From: Stomoxys calcitrans
Taxonomy: Eukaryota > Arthropoda > Insecta > Diptera > Muscidae
DNA length: 64,000 nucleotides
Reading direction: 5' to 3'
Assembly (NCBI RefSeq): GCF_963082655.1
Contig: NC_081553.1
Coordinates: forward strand, 193,009,373 to 193,073,372
Made by a program: the position numbers and the translations under genes. Position 1 is the stretch's first letter. Every line of letters starts with the position of its first letter. The notes below the pieces were generated by a model. It was not told where the DNA came from, ran no database searches, and saw only the letters and a program-made list of their open reading frames with translations. Shown piece after piece: positions 35,791-47,062 of the stretch.

Positions 35791-38110
35791 TTTTAACCCA
35801 GCTGAAAAAGTTTTCTGTGATTAATTTTCCTTTCTATTCAAACCCCAGCTAACGGCATGCCAAAAATTTCCTGGCAGTTATGGAAGGCTTGCCTTAATCC
35901 ACCTCTTTTTGTGTGAACTAGCTATTGTAAATGGAACTGTTATAAATCTCTGGTTGCACAAAACTATTCATAATCGTCATGGTGATGACAAAGATGAACA
36001 GCTAAAGTACGGGCAGCTTTGTGAAAATGTCATCCATTCAACCAGCTATCCACCCAGTCACATATTTACAACTTCATTCTCTTATTTCAGCCATTCCAAC
36101 TGCATTTTTAGTCCATATCCATGTCCAGCACGTCCCCACATACAAGATGGCTGGATGGCTGGTTGGCTGACTGGACAGCCAGCCTGCCTGCTTGCTTGGC
36201 TGTCTGGCTGACTTCAGTGACAAAATGGGGAAAAAAGTTCAGTGAACTGTTTTTGCGGAATCGTGCCTAGATTGCGTCCACGCGCGTGCCTTCTTTCGTT
36301 GTCATTCCATGATAATAATAATTTTCTATGAACATCCATCCATCCATTCATCTATCCATCCATCCATCCCGTTTTGTTTGGTGATGATGAATTAGGCTAC
36401 GAGGTTTGCATAATAAGTCTGTGAGTATAATTTTTTTTTAGAAAATTTGGTATGTTGCTCTTAAAAGTGGGTAGGGTCTAGGGGTTCTAATTTGCCAACA
36501 AATGAGAGTAGTGTGGGGAATAGTATGAAGATGTGAGAGGTAAGGTTGGAAGCGAATGACCTACAGATCTTGGAACTTTGGATGTACTCTTCTTTTGTAC
36601 ATCCGATGAATGACATATGTTAACGACGAACTATCCCCCCAGAGCTGGAGGAGCAGGAGTATGTCGGGTAAAGGGTACAACACAAAAAGTTTGACTTAAC
36701 GAAATAGATTATGGAGAGTGGAAGTTCACCGAGGCTCTTAGATTCAAAGGAACGATGAGGAGAATGTCACTTCTCCAACCTCACTTATGTTGGCAACATG
36801 TATGAGGGCTTCAGCAATGTAAAATTTCTTTTCAAAAAGGTTTTGCTCAGGGGACCACCAAATGGTCATAAAAATGGGGTCCCTTATCAATGAGCAAAAA
36901 CTAGGATTTTTTTTTTAGAATTTACCAATCTATCGAATTTCATATAAATTCGAAAGCTTGTTTAGATTCTTCCCCTTCCTCCCTGCTTCATTCCCAGCCT
37001 GTGTTGCATATTGTGTTCCTGGCTGCATCCCCATTGGAGTGACTTTTGTATGTCTGGTACGTGCCTTGCCATAGCCCTGGCTTATGGTAATTTCCAGCGA
37101 CAGTGCTTGATGATCATCTTCGCCTTGATGAGGATGATAATGGCGATGGCGATCATTATCAAGCACTTCATTGTATTCTTGACTCGATCGCCTTTATGCA
37201 CTTCAGCTCAATGCGGGACTTCCTTTTTCTGTTCTCTGCTTTCTCCTACTCAACAGCAGTGGCTGTGTTGTAGGCACTTCCAATTGGAGTTCATTGCAAC
37301 TTTTGCCCCACAAAACTTGAAAGACTGCCACCACCATCATGCCCACCACCACGTACCACACCACAGGAACACAACAACCCATAGTCCCATAAAATCCCTT
37401 GGAGTGGCTGAGGTTCTTTTGTTGTCTCCTACACTCCATAAAGGCGCATTGCACAATTGGAGGCGCGCTTATGCGTTTTTGTAGACGATCGCCGATGCAT
37501 GCGACTGCACATTAAGTGCCTGGAATTTCCAAGTGGTTGGTTGCCTTGCCTTCTTGCCAGTGGTGCTGAGTGTTCATTTTATGCATGGATTTGTATGGTG
37601 ACTCCTTTTTCATTTGGCAGAGTGTGTGGAACAAGGGCGAAGAGGAGAGGAATTGGGAGTTTTGCAGTTCAAAGACCATTCGACCCTCTTTTGTTGCTTT
37701 GTGCAGTTTTATGAAATTCGAATGAGTTTTTTCTTCCTTTATTTAAAAAATTTTCTTAATTTATTTCTTTGTAGGGGAGAGGCAGGGCTGGATGAATGGT
37801 GTTTATAAGAGGATCAAAACTGGCTGCAACGATGTTGCTGTGCTTGCTCTGTTGCTTTAAGGGTATAAAGTTTATGAGGGGAACTTTGAGGACCTTCATG
37901 TTTAGAGGAATATTCATGAGTGTCTTAAATTGAAATTCATTTTACTCAGGAAACACTTGAAAGTCATGCAGACAATCAACTACGCCAAGGGGAGGGATTT
38001 AATAAATGAAGTAGCCTTGGGTGAGGCCAAGCAGGTCTACAGGATGGCAAGGCATAAATATTGCAAACGAAGGCTATCAGGCATTATTTAAATTGGGAAA
38101 TCTTCATGGA
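35791..38110. other. Low-copy island flanked by inverted 41-bp arrays
   Basis: About 2.3 kb. It contains a TGGC/GGCT-rich patch at about 36145-36210, a (CATC)n microsatellite at about 36334-36370 and a degenerate SINE. Open frames at 35909-36211 and 37011-37484 are rich in low-complexity sequence and match nothing I recognise. No gene is called. Confidence 0.45.
36770..36905 (+). mobile_element. Degenerate SINE relic
   Basis: GTTGGCAACATGTATGAGGG, then AATGTAAAATTTCTTT, AAAAGGTTTTG, CATAAAAATGGGGTCCCTTA and TCAATGAGC follow the body order of the SINE family of this window (GCTGGCAACATTTGTGAGG...CTATAAAAAGGAGGCC...TCATTGAGC). The tRNA head is not readable. Confidence 0.5.
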
Positions 38111-41043
38111 ATGGCCAAACCTTACACAGCCAAGCTGTATGGAAGTTTTCCCATAGAAAACCTTATACAGCCAAGATGTATGGAAGTTTTTCTATAGAAA
38201 ACCTCATACAGCCAGGACGTGTGGAAGATTTCGAATGGAAAACCTCATACAACAAGGCTGTCTGGAAGTTTTTCCATAGAAAAAACCATACAGACAGGCT
38301 GTATGGAAGTTTTCCTATAGAAAACCTCATACAGCCAGGATGTATGAAAGTTTTCCTATGGGAAACCTCATACAGCCAGGCTGTATGGAAGTTTTCGTAT
38401 AGAAAACTCTATACAGCCAGGCTGTATGAAAGTTTTCCTATAGAAAACTCTATACAGCCAGGCTGTATGAAAGTTTTCCTATAGAAAACTCTATACAGCC
38501 AGGCTGTATGAAAGTTTTCCTATAGAAAACTCTATACAGCCAGGCTGTATGAAAGTTTTCCTATAGAAAACTCTATACAGCCAGGCTGTATGAAAGTTTT
38601 CCTATAGAAAACTCTATACAGCCAGGCTGTATGGAAGTTTTCCTATAGAAAACTCTATACATCCAGGCTGTATGGAAGTTTTCCTATAGAAAACTCTATA
38701 CAGCCAGGCTGTATGGAAGTTTTCCTATAGAAAACTTTATACAGCCAGGCTGTATGGAAGTTTTCCTATAGAAAACTCTATACAGCCAGGCTGTATGGAA
38801 GTTTTCCTATAGAAAACTCTATACAGCCAGGCTGTATGGAAGTTTTCCTATAGAAAACTCTATACAGCCAGGCTGTATGGAAGTTTTCCTATAGAAAACT
38901 CTATACAGCCAGGCTGTATGGAAGTTTTCCTATAGAAAACTCTATACAGCCAGGCTGTATGGAAGTTTTCCTATAGGAAACTCTATACAGCCAGGCTGTA
39001 TGGAAGTTTTCCTATAGAAAACTCTATACATCCAGGCTGTATGGAAGTTTTCCTATAGAAAACTCTATACAGCCAGGCTGTATGGAAGTTTTCCTATAGA
39101 AAACTTTATACAGCCAGGCTGTATGGAAGTTTTCCTATAGAAAACTCTATACAGCCAGGCTGTATGGAAGTTTTCCTATAGAAAACTCTATACAGCCAGG
39201 CTGTATGGAAGTTTTCCTATAGAAAACTCTATACAGCCAGGCTGTATGGAAGTTTTCCTATAGAAAACTCTATACAGCCAGGCTGTATGGAAGTTTTCCT
39301 ATAGAAAACTCTATACAGCCAGGCTGTATGGAAGTTTTCCTATAGAAAACTCTATACAGCCAGGCTGTATGGAAGTTTTCCTATAGAAAACTCTATACAG
39401 CCAGGCTGTATGGAAGTTTTCCTATAGAAAACTCTATACAGCCAGGCTGTATGGAAGTTTTCCTCATACAGCCAGGCTGTATGGAAGTTTTCCTATAGAA
39501 AACTCTATACAGCCAGGCTGTATGGAAGTTTTCCTATAGAAAACTCTATACAGCCAGGCTGTATGGAAGTTTTCCTATAGAAAACTCTATACAGCCAGGC
39601 TGTATGGAAGTTTTCCTATAGAAAACTCTATACAGCCAGGCTGTATGGAAGTTTTCCTATAGAAAACTCTATACAGCCAGGCTGTATGGAAGTTTTCCTA
39701 TAGAAAACCTCATACAACAAGGCTGTATGGAAGTTTTCCTATAGAAAACTCTATACAGCCAGGCTGTATGGAAGTTTTCCTATAGAAAACTCGTTACAGC
39801 CAGGCTGTATGGAAGTTTTCCTATAGAAAACTCTATACAGCCAGGCTGTATGGAAGTTTTCCTATAGAAAACTCTATACAGCCAGGCTGTATGGAAGTTT
39901 TCCTATAGAAAACTCTATACAGCCAGGCTGTATGGAAGTTTTCCTATAGAAAACTCTATACAGCCAGGCTGTATGGAAGTTTTCCTATAGAAAACTCTAT
40001 ACAGCCAGGCTGTATGGAAGTTTTCCTAAAGAAAACTCGTTACAGCCAGGCTGTATGGAAGTTTTCCTATAGAAAACTCTATACAGCCAGGCTGTATGGA
40101 AGTTTTCCTATAGAAAACTCTATACAGCCAGGCTGTATGGAAGTTTTCCTATAGAAAACTCTATACAGCCAGGCTGTATGGAAGTTTTCCTATAGAAAAC
40201 TCTATACAGCCAGGCTGTATGGAAGTTTTCCTATAGAAAACTCTATACAGCCAGGCTGTATGGAAGTTTTCGTATAGAAAACTCTATACAGCCAGGCTGT
40301 ATGGAAGTTTTCCTATAGAAAACTCTATACAGCCAGGCTGTATGGAAGTTTTCCTATAGAAAACTCTATACATCCAGGCTGTATGGAAGTTTTCCTATAG
40401 AAAACTCTATACAGCCAGGCTGTATGGAAGTTTTCCTATAGAAAACTCTATACAGCCAGGCTGTATGGAAGTTTTCCTATAGAAAACTCTATACAGCCAG
40501 GCTGTATGGAGGTTTTCCTATAGAAAACTCTATACAGCCAGGCTGTATGGAAGTTTTCCTATAGAAAACTCTATACAGCCAGGCTGTATGGAAGTTTTCC
40601 TATAGAAAACTCTATACAGCCAGGCTGTATGGAAGTTTTCCTATAGAAAACTCTATACAGCCAGGCTGTATGGAAGTTTTCCTATAGAAAACTCTATACA
40701 GCCAGGCTGTATGGAAGTTTTCGTATAGAAAACTCTATACAGCCAGGCTGTATGGAAGTTTTCCTATAGAAAACCTCATACAGCCAGGCTGTATGGAAGT
40801 TTTCCTATAGAAAACCTCATACAGCCAGGCTGTATGGAAGTTTTCCTATAGAAAAGTTTTCCTATAGAAAACTCTATACAGCCAGGGTGTATGGAAGTTT
40901 TCCTATAGAAAACTCTATACAGCCAGGCTGTATGGAAGTTTTCCTATAGAAAACTCTATACAGCCAGGGTGTATGGAAGTTTTCCTATAGAAATCTCTAT
41001 ACAGCCAGTCTGTAGGGAAGTTTTCCTATAGAAAACTCTATCA
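38111..41043 (+). repeat. 41-bp dyad satellite, + orientation, about 71 units
   Basis: Units of CTATACAGCCAGGCTGTATG followed by GAAGTTTTCCTATAGAAAACT, nearly identical over most of 2.9 kb and degenerate at the first 250 bp. Each unit contains the 17-bp dyad ATACAGCC-A-GGCTGTAT and the dyad GTTTTC-CTATA-GAAAAC. Linked variants (TACATCCAGG and ACTTTATACAG) recur at an offset of 369 bp (9 units). Confidence 0.97.
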
Positions 41044-42387
41044 TGAAAACGAATATCGAAATACACCCCAAACAGCCCAACCCAAATCTTTGCTACCCAT
41101 GATGTTACCCTCACCTCCTCCTCCCATTCAGCTACTAAACACATGGCAAATCCAAAGGCTAGGAAACGTTCAGTGAGCATTTTTGTTCACAAAAATCATA
41201 AAAAGATCATAAACAAAAGACATGGGCTGACGGATAGAGGGACGTTCAAAACGGACGAATGGCTTAGACATTATCAACAGGTTACCAAACTCCTCTACCA
41301 AACAACAGCCACCACCAGCCAACTCGACCAAACCACCAACTACCTTTCATCCATCCATCCATGGACAAAAGTGTTGATGGCGCGAAACGTTTTGTTGCCC
41401 GAAAACTGTAAGTTTCGAAACTGAGCCACCTAGCCAAGCGATGATTCTGAAAATTCCCGCGGACATGCACGTTGAGTACCCAGGTTCAATGACCGTTTTT
41501 TGGGTTCTACACAATTGTTTTTTAGTTTTTATTTTGGGTCTGATTTTTTTTGGGGGTAAATCTAGCCAAGCTAGATGGCGACGTTTCTGTTTGTTTTTAT
41601 AATTCTCTATAATTTTTTCTTCTTCTCTCTGTTGTTTTCTATCGTTTTTGGTTTCCTTTTGGATGGTTACGCATGCGCCCTCTTCTGTCATAGCCTAGGC
41701 TGAGGGAGAACGTACAGACAGACAGACGGAAACTTAGCTTCATACTGTGAAGTGATTTGTTATGAGAGATTTGTTGTATAGGACCATTACTACAGGGTGG
41801 TGGTATTGGTGCTTTCTGCGGCTGTGTTAGTGACCAGTAGAGTTGCTATTTCAAACCCTTCCCCTTGTATGTGTGTTTTTTTTTGGGATTTTTTGTTTTT
41901 GTGGGAACTGTCGTTTTTGGACAAGTTTCGACAATTAAAGTCATAAAAATCCTAAGCAATATGTGCGTGAAATTATTTGAAGCATGACTTGTAAATCAAC
42001 ACAGGATCGTTTAATGATTTCTTTTTTTTTGTTAAGGGAGAAATAACAACACTTTACTTATCGTGAGGTATCATAAATGTCATATACTGGCCTTAAAAGT
42101 GAAGGGGACACAACTGATTACGAAATATTAAATTTTCGATGGTGTTTTGAATTAAAATCGATTTTTTTTTTCAAAAAATACCTATATAAATCTTTCATAA
42201 GCATTGCTATCTTCAAATACCTAAACGATGTGAAATAATGGCGGATCCTATGCACCATTAGCCCCTTTCTGGTTTATGTGAGGGTCGTTGAACTTTGTTA
42301 GTTTCATAGAAAATCATTTATACGGCGCCTGAACCGATAAGATACATATCTTGGCTCTATAGTCGACCTACAAACGAATAGTCTGAA
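41044..42387. other. Low-copy DNA, no gene supported
   Basis: Short open frames on both strands with Lys/Arg-rich or Thr-rich low complexity. Poly-T tracts occur near 41880, 42025 and 42165. No domain is recognised. Confidence 0.45.
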
Positions 42388-43415
42388 TCTACATACCAAA
42401 CTTCTGTCAAACCAGCAAAAATTAAAGCTTCTAGGAACCGAGTAAGGATAATCGAGACCGAATTACATGGGAACTATACCAGGTTATAGACCGATTTTGA
42501 CTGTACTTGGCACATTTACTGGAAGTCATAACAGAACACCACTTGCAAAATTTCAGCCAAATCGGACAAAAATTGCGGCTTGTAAGGGTCCAAGAAGTCA
42601 AATCCGGAGATCGGTTTATATGGGAGCTATATCAGGATATAGACTGATTTGGACCGTACTTGGCACAGTTACTGGAAGTCATAAACGAACATCACGTGCA
42701 AAATTTCAACCAAATCGGAAAAAAATTGCGGCTTGTAAGGGTCCAAGAAGTCAAATCGGGAGATCGATTTATATGGGAGCTATATCAGGATATAGACCGA
42801 TTTTGACCGTACTTGGCACAGTTACTGAAAATCATAACAAACCATTATCTGCAAAATTTTAGCCACATCGGACAAAAATTGCGGCTCGTAAGGCCTCAAA
42901 AAGTCAAATCAGGAGATCGGTTTATATGGGAGCTATATCAAGTTATAGACCGATTTGGACCGTACTTGGCACAGTTACTGGAAGTCATAACAGAACACCA
43001 CGTGCAAAATTTCAACCAAATCGGACAAAAATTGCGGCTTGTAAAGGTTCAAGAAGTCAAATCGGGAGATCGGCTTATATGGGACTTATATCAGGATATA
43101 GACCGATTTTGACCGTACTTGGCACAGTTACTGGAAGTCATAACAGAACACCATGTACAAAATGTCAGCCAAATCGGACAAAAATTGCGGCTTCTAAGGG
43201 TCCAAGAAGTCAAATCGGGAGATCGGTTTATATGGGAGCTATATCAGGATATAAACCGATTTTGACCGTACTTGGCACAGTTAATGGAAGACATAACAGA
43301 ACACCACGTGCAAAATTTCAGCCACATCGGACAAAAATTGCGGCTTGTAAGGGTCCAAGAAGTCAAATCGGGATACCGGATTATATCGAAGCTATATCTG
43401 GTAGTTACAACAGAA
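42388..43415 (+). repeat. 153-bp-module array G
   Basis: It begins with the head-proximal motif CATACCAAACTTCTGTCAAA shared with element A (1896-1915). Modules follow with the phase marker at 42612, 42765, 42918, 43071 and 43224, exactly 153 bp apart. Because 153 is 51 codons, the same frame stays open for several modules (MGAISGYRPI...GPRSQIGRSVY), giving a spurious 166-codon frame. It is the most regular array of the family here. Confidence 0.9.
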
Positions 43416-43723
43416 TGTCCTTCTGAGTCGATCTAGCCATGTCCATCCGTCTGTCAAAATCACGACAGAGGTCGAACGCTTAAAGCTTGTCACTTGAAAT
43501 TTTTGCACAGATACTTAATATCGATGCACATCTTTGGGGATTGCAAATGGAGTATATCGGTTCAGATTTAGACATAGCTCCCATACAAACCGATCTCCCG
43601 ATTTGACTTCTTGTGCCAGTCGCAATTTTTATCCGATCTGGCTGAAATTGAGCATGTAGTGTTTTGTTACGTCTTCCAACAACTGTGTCAAGTACAGTCC
43701 AAATCGGTCTATAACCTGATATA

Positions 43724-44330
43724 AAGGGTGATTTTTTTGAGGTTAGGATTTTCATGCATTAGTATTTGACAGATCACGTGGGATTTCAGACATGGTGTCA
43801 AAGAGAAAGATGCTCAGTATGCTTTGACATTTCATCATGAATAGACTTACTAACGAGCAACGCTTGCAAATCATTGAATTTTATTACCAAAATCAGTGTT
43901 CGGTTCGAAATGTGTTCAAATTTTGACAAATTTTGTTCAGCGATGAGGCTCATTTCTGGTTGAATGGCTACGTAAATAAGCAAAATTGCCGCATTTGGAG
44001 TGAAGAGCAACCAGAAGCCGTTCAAGAACTGCCCATGCATCCCGAAAAATGCACTGTTTGGTGTGGTTTGTACGCTGGTGGAATCATTGGACAGTATTTT
44101 TTCAAAGATGCTGTTGGACGCAACGTTACGGTGAATGAACACATTTCGAACCGAACACTGATTTTGGTAATAAAATTCAATGATTTGCAAGCGTTTCTCG
44201 TTAGTAAGTCTATTCATGATGAAATGTCAAAGCATACTGAGCATCTTTCTCTTTGACACCATGTCTGAAATCCCACGTGATCTGTCAAATACTAATGCAT
44301 GAAAATCCTAACCTCAAAAAAATCACCCTT
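43724..44330. mobile_element. Tc1/mariner-superfamily fold-back element with 195-bp arms
   Basis: The arms at 43724-43918 and 44136-44330 are inverted copies of the same 195 bp. I noticed only one mismatch (GAGCAACGC versus GAGAAACGC). The ends are AAGGGTGATTTTTTTGAGGT, and TA flanks both sides (43722-43723 and 44331-44332) within an otherwise intact 153-bp module, so the boundaries are exact. Each arm contains the start of the transposase frame (MNRLTNE, LQIIEFYYQNQCSVRNVF, the helix-turn-helix end). The 217-bp loop holds the segment around the first catalytic Asp. No complete transposase is encoded. Confidence 0.93.
43922..44135 (+). pseudogene. Tc1/mariner transposase internal fragment in the fold-back loop
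   Basis: The + frame reads FSDEAHFWLNGYVNKQN, then WSEEQPEAVQELPMHPEKC, VWCGLYAGGIIGQYFFKD and AVGRNVTVN. The Asp of FSDE is the position of the first catalytic aspartate of the superfamily's DDE/D triad. The second Asp and third acidic residue are absent, because the sequence ends where the inverted arm begins. An open frame continues into the arm (to 44256), but that part is antisense to the N-terminal coding region. It would be inactive as an enzyme. It is better preserved than the relic at 804-1512. Confidence 0.88.
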
Positions 44331-44412
44331 TAGCTCCCATATAAACCGATCTCCCGATTTGACTTTTGAAGATCTTACAAACCGCATTTTTTGTCGGATT
44401 TGGCTGAAATTT

Positions 44413-46370
44413 TTATAACCACCACCAAAGGATGGGGTACTAATTTCGTCATTCTGTTTGTAACTCCTAGAAATATTCCTCTAAGACCCCATAAAGTATT
44501 GGGTTGCCCAAAAAGTAATTGCGGATTTTTTAAATGCATTTTTAATAAAACTTAGAATGAACTTTAATCAAATATACTTTTTTACACTTTTTTTCTAAAG
44601 CAGGCTAAAAGTAACAGCTGATAACTGACAGAAGAAAGAATGCAATTACAGAGTCACAAGCTGTGAAAAAATTTGTCAACGCCGACTATATGAAAAATCC
44701 GCAATTACTTTTTGGGCAATCCAATATATAAATTTTTGATAGTCGGTCTAGCCATGTCCGTTCGTCTGTCCGTCCGTCCGTCTGTCTGTCGAAAGCAGGC
44801 TAACTTTCGAAGGAGGTGCTTGAAATTTGCACAAATACTTCTTATAAGTGTAGGTCGGTTTGGATTGTAAATGGCCCATATCGGTCCATGTTTTGATATA
44901 GCTGCCATATAAACCGATCTGAGATCTTGACTTCTTCAGCCACTAGAGGACGCAATTCTCATACGATTTGACTGAAATTTTGCATGAGGTGTTTTGTTAT
45001 AGTATCTTACAACTGTGCTAATTATGGTTCACATCGGTTCATAACCTGATATAGCTGCGATATAAACCGATCTGGGATCTTGACTTTTTGGGCCTCTAGA
45101 GGGCGCAATTGTTATCCGATTTGGCTGAATTTTTGCATGCGGTGTTTCGTTATGACGTCCAACAACTGTGCCAAGTACGGTGTAAATAGGTGCATAACCT
45201 GATTTAGTTGCCATATAAACCGATCTTGGGTCTTGACTTCTTGAACCTCTAGAGGGCGCAATTGTTATCCGATTTGGCTGAATTTTTGCATGCGGTGTTT
45301 CGTTATGACGTCCAACCACTGTGCCAATTATGTTTCAAACCGGTTCATAACCTGATATAGCTGCCATATAAACCGATCTTGGGTCTTGACTTCTTGACCC
45401 ACTAGAGGGCGCAATTCCTATCCGATTTGGCTGAAATTTTACATGAAGTGTTTTGTTATGACGTTCAACAACTGTGCCAAGTACGGTGCAAATCGGTGCA
45501 TAACCTGCTATGGCTGCCATATAACCCGATCTTGGGTCTCGACTTCTTGAAACTCTAGAGGGCGCAATTCCTATCCGATTTGGCTGAATTTTTGCATGCG
45601 GTATTTCGTAATGACGTTCAACAACTGTATCAATTATGTTTCAAATCGGTTCATAACCTGATATAGCTGCCATATAAACCGATCTGGGATCTTGACTTTT
45701 TGAGCCTCTAGAGGGCGCAATTACCATCCGATTTGGCTGAATTTTTGCATGCGGTATTTCGTAATGACGTTCAACAACTGTATCAATTATGTTTCAAATC
45801 GGTTCATAACCTGATATAGCTGCCATATAAACCGATCTGGGATCTTGACTTTTTGAGCCTCTAGAGGGCGCAATTACCATCCGATTTGGCTGAATTTTTG
45901 CATGCGGTGTTTGGTTATAACGTCCAACAACTGTGCCAAGTACGGTGCAAATGGGTGCTTAACCTGATATAGCTGCCATATAACCCGATCTTGGATCTTG
46001 ACTTCTTGGACCTCTAGAGGGCGCAATTATTATCCGATTTGGCTGAAATTTTGTACAATGGCTTTCCCCATGCCCTTCAATATACGTGTCAAATATGGTC
46101 TGAATAGGTCTTCAGCCTGATACGGCTCCCCTATAAACCGATCTCCCTGTTTTACTTTTGAGCCCCTTAAAGGCCCAATTCTTATTCGATTTCGCTGAAA
46201 TTTTTCACATCGACTTGTACTGTGGTCTCCAACACTCAATTTAATTAGCATAGCATTTCTTTTCTTTTATCCTTTGTTTGTCTAAAAAGAGATACCGGGA
46301 AAGAACTCGACAAATGCGATCAATGATGGAGGGTATATAAGATTCGGCCCGGCCCACGCTTTTACTTGTT
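44413..46370 (-). repeat. 153-bp-module element H2 (minus), with MITE copy 2 inside
   Basis: It runs from the tail motif (TTATAACCACCACCAAAGGA, 44413) through about ten modules of the TAGCTGCCATATAAACCGAT/CTCTAGAGGGCGCAATT subfamily. It ends at the head (AAGATTCGGCCCGGCCCACG, CTTTTACTTG, about 46341-46370), so both ends are present. Modules read open on the minus strand (VLGTVVGRHNETPHAKIQPN). The MITE at 44499-44724 interrupts the tail. Confidence 0.85.
44499..44724 (-). mobile_element. mariner-type MITE, copy 2
   Basis: Complete element with TTGGGTTGCCCAAAAAGTAA termini (right one with one change, GGGCAATCC). TA flanks both sides (44497-44498, 44725-44726), splitting CATAAAGTATATA of a 153-bp-family tail. 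Confidence 0.92.
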
Positions 46371-46379
46371 TCATTTCTA

Positions 46380-46614
46380 GGGTTGCCCAAAAAGTAATTG
46401 CGGATTTTTCATATAGTCGGCGTTGACAAATTTTTTCACAGCTTGTGACTTTGTAATTGCATTCTTTCTTCTGTCAGTTATCAGCTGTTACTTTAAGCTT
46501 GCTTTAGAAAAAAAGTGTAAAAAAAGTATATTTGATTAAAGTTCATTCTAAGTTTTATTAAAAATGCATTTACTTTCTTTTAAAAAATCCGCAATTACTT
46601 TTTGGGCAACCCAA
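46380..46614 (+). mobile_element. mariner-type MITE, copy 3
   Basis: The left terminus lacks the first two T residues (begins GGGTTGCCC after TA). The right terminus is complete at 46614 and followed by TA. It lies 10 bp beyond the head of element H2. Confidence 0.9.
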
Positions 46615-46616
46615 TA

Positions 46617-47062
46617 TAAATCGATCGCATGGTTGGACTTACTGAGCTTTTATTGTACAAGCCTTAATTTTTGTTCGATTTGTTTGAAATTTTGCATGTA
46701 GTGTTTTGTTACGACTTCCAACATTCGTGTCAAGTATGGTCCAAATTGGCCCTTTACCAGATAACACTACCATATAAACCATAAGATCGGTTTCGGTTCA
46801 GATCTTGAGCCCCTGAAAATGTTATGGAGAGTTTTGTTTTGACTTCCAACACTTGTGCCAAGTATGGTTCGAATGTTAATCTGAAATTGCTTCCATCTAA
46901 ACCCATCTCCCGATTAGTCTCCTTTGGCATTTGAAACTCACATTTTTGCCTGATTTGGCAGAGATTTCGTAGACATATGCCCTTCAACAAAGTTCATGTC
47001 TGTAAATTTTTAGCAGATGCCTTGGGGATAGATTCCCAAGATTCGACCCGGCCGTACTTATC
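46617..47062 (-). repeat. Degenerate 153-bp-module fragment I
   Basis: Minus-oriented motifs (TTTGAAATTTTGCATGTAGT, GACTTCCAACA, ACCATATAAACC) decay toward a GATTCGACCCGGCCGTACTT head remnant at about 47038-47060. Confidence 0.65.

Larger units (their letters stand above)
43428..44412 (-). repeat. 153-bp-module element H1 (minus), split by the fold-back transposon
   Basis: It starts with GTCGATCTAGCCATGTCCAT and continues with GCTCCCATACAAACCGATCT and CTATAACCTGATATA, where the fold-back element interrupts. TAGCTCCCATATAAACCGAT resumes on the far side. It meets array G head-to-head at about 43415-43428. Confidence 0.8.

Noticed and set aside
37011..37484. 157-codon open frame in the island between 41-bp arrays
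   Set aside because: His-rich and low complexity, with overlapping opposite-strand frame, no homologous domain recognised and no supporting exon structure.
38111..41043. CRISPR-like array (regular repeats with a dyad)
   Set aside because: Units are contiguous with no variable spacers, no cas genes exist, and the genome is clearly a fly nuclear genome.
42467..43426. Open frames of 131 and 166 codons with 51-residue repeats
   Set aside because: Result of the 153-bp period being 51 codons; the same sequence is open in several frames and is shared by dispersed repeats.
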